This document shows positions 6,825-7,143 of a stretch of DNA of 7,143 bases, in pieces. The stretch comes from Bacteroidota bacterium (lineage in GTDB: Bacteria > Bacteroidota > Bacteroidia > Bacteroidales > Prolixibacteraceae): contig JAUYTA010000041.1 in NCBI GenBank assembly GCA_030695265.1, positions 1 to 7,143 of the forward strand. The letters run 5' to 3'. How positions within the stretch are numbered: position 1 is the first letter of the stretch; each line of letters begins with the position of its first letter. The notes below the pieces were generated by a model. That model was not told the origin of the DNA, did no database searches, and worked only from the letters and a program-made list of their open reading frames with translations. A program made the position numbers and the translations under genes.

Positions 6825-6837
6825 GAGTTCAGAACTC
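6825..6837. promoter_or_regulatory. Short perfect palindrome upstream of the GH51 gene
   Basis: GAGTTC (6825-6830) and GAACTC (6832-6837) are perfect inverted copies around one A. It lies 34 bp before the GH51 start in a 122-bp AT-rich spacer (6791-6912) that must carry the 5' leader and perhaps the promoter. It could be an operator half-site pair or a small leader hairpin; nothing in the sequence identifies a binding protein. An isolated -7-like TATTTTTG lies at 6894-6887 without a -33 partner. Confidence 0.3.
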
Positions 6838-6912
6838 AAAACAACAAAAAAATAATTGTCTTTCAAACACTTTATTTTTTATAACACAAAAATAAATGCG
6901 TCAACATAGGTC

Positions 6913-7143
6913 TTAATTGTTGTTAACATATTCACTTAATGCAAATTCTTCAATGGCGGTGAGCAAAAGTCCATTATAAGGGGCAAATTTCTCTTTTCTT
7001 TTCTGAATAAACGAAAAACTGAACGGTGAGTGATTTTCCATTTCGAGCACATACTTTTTACTGTAATAACCGGGATTTTGTGCGATAGCTTCGATGATAA
7101 AAAGATCCATACTTTTTCGCATCAACGATTGAAATACATCAAT
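6913..7143 (-). CDS. C-terminal end of an unrecognised protein (5' end beyond the window)
   Basis: The minus-strand frame is open from the right edge to TAA at 6915-6913, giving 76 residues. There is no reason to begin it at the in-frame TTG at 7125, because the frame continues upstream to the edge (reading IDVFQSL before that point). The visible part contains KSMDLFIIEAIAQNPGYYSK, then PFSFSFIQKRKEKFAPYN, then a probable amphipathic C-terminal helix (LLLTAIEEFALSEY) and a polar NNN end. It has no signal or membrane segment. The pattern of a strand, a charged turn and a last helix loosely recalls the end of a LysR-type effector domain, but this is only a hint and I do not assign a family. It is co-oriented with the GH51 gene 122 bp downstream. 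Confidence 0.6.
   Translation of the reverse strand: MDVFQSLMRKSMDLFIIEAIAQNPGYYSKKYVLEMENHSPFSFSFIQKRKEKFAPYNGLLLTAIEEFALSEYVNNN

Noticed and set aside
6887..6894. GH51 promoter from TATTTTTG on the minus strand
   Set aside because: The -7 consensus matches exactly, but no TTTG or TTG lies 19-21 bp upstream, and such words are common by chance in AT-rich spacers.

Overview
This window looks like chromosomal DNA of a member of the Bacteroidota (Bacteroidetes). The evidence is the protein style (a PdxJ with the [10 protein letters not shown] start, a CBS-pair protein with an ACT-like tail divergent from pdxJ, a secreted GH51 arabinofuranosidase), AT-rich spacers without Shine-Dalgarno sequences, and one good match to the Bacteroidota TAnnTTTG -7 promoter box. 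An environmental or gut polysaccharide degrader of the Marinilabiliales/Prolixibacteraceae kind would fit, but that rank is inference.

Left part (1-2167): a CBS-domain protein on the minus strand runs off the left edge. It is divergent across 67 bp from a two-gene plus-strand unit: pdxJ (vitamin B6 synthesis) and, 7 bp later, an alpha/beta hydrolase. The hydrolase reading frame is interrupted by a single in-frame amber codon at 1820-1822. The frame on both sides is the same and the downstream half carries the catalytic histidine.

Middle and right (2182-7143): all genes are on the minus strand and mostly concern carbohydrates. In transcription order from the right edge they are the C-terminal end of an unrecognised protein, a secreted GH51 alpha-L-arabinofuranosidase, a Gfo/Idh/MocA-type oxidoreductase, and a short-form MalQ (GH77 4-alpha-glucanotransferase). 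They do not look like one tight operon. Spacers of 122, 300 and 196 bp separate them, two hairpins follow the GH51 gene, and a candidate promoter precedes the oxidoreductase. A shared arabinan/glucan metabolic role is plausible but not shown.

The spacers hold the least ordinary DNA. A 13-copy GATTGA array (5036-5151) has a strand without C for 112 nt. A palindrome built from repeated CACATAG/CTATGTG units lies just upstream of malQ, next to two small TCCCG/CGGGA hairpins. I see no CRISPR array, transposase, phage gene, tRNA or rRNA, and no gene set that amounts to a new multi-gene system. The points most worth checking are the amber codon and the repeat elements.
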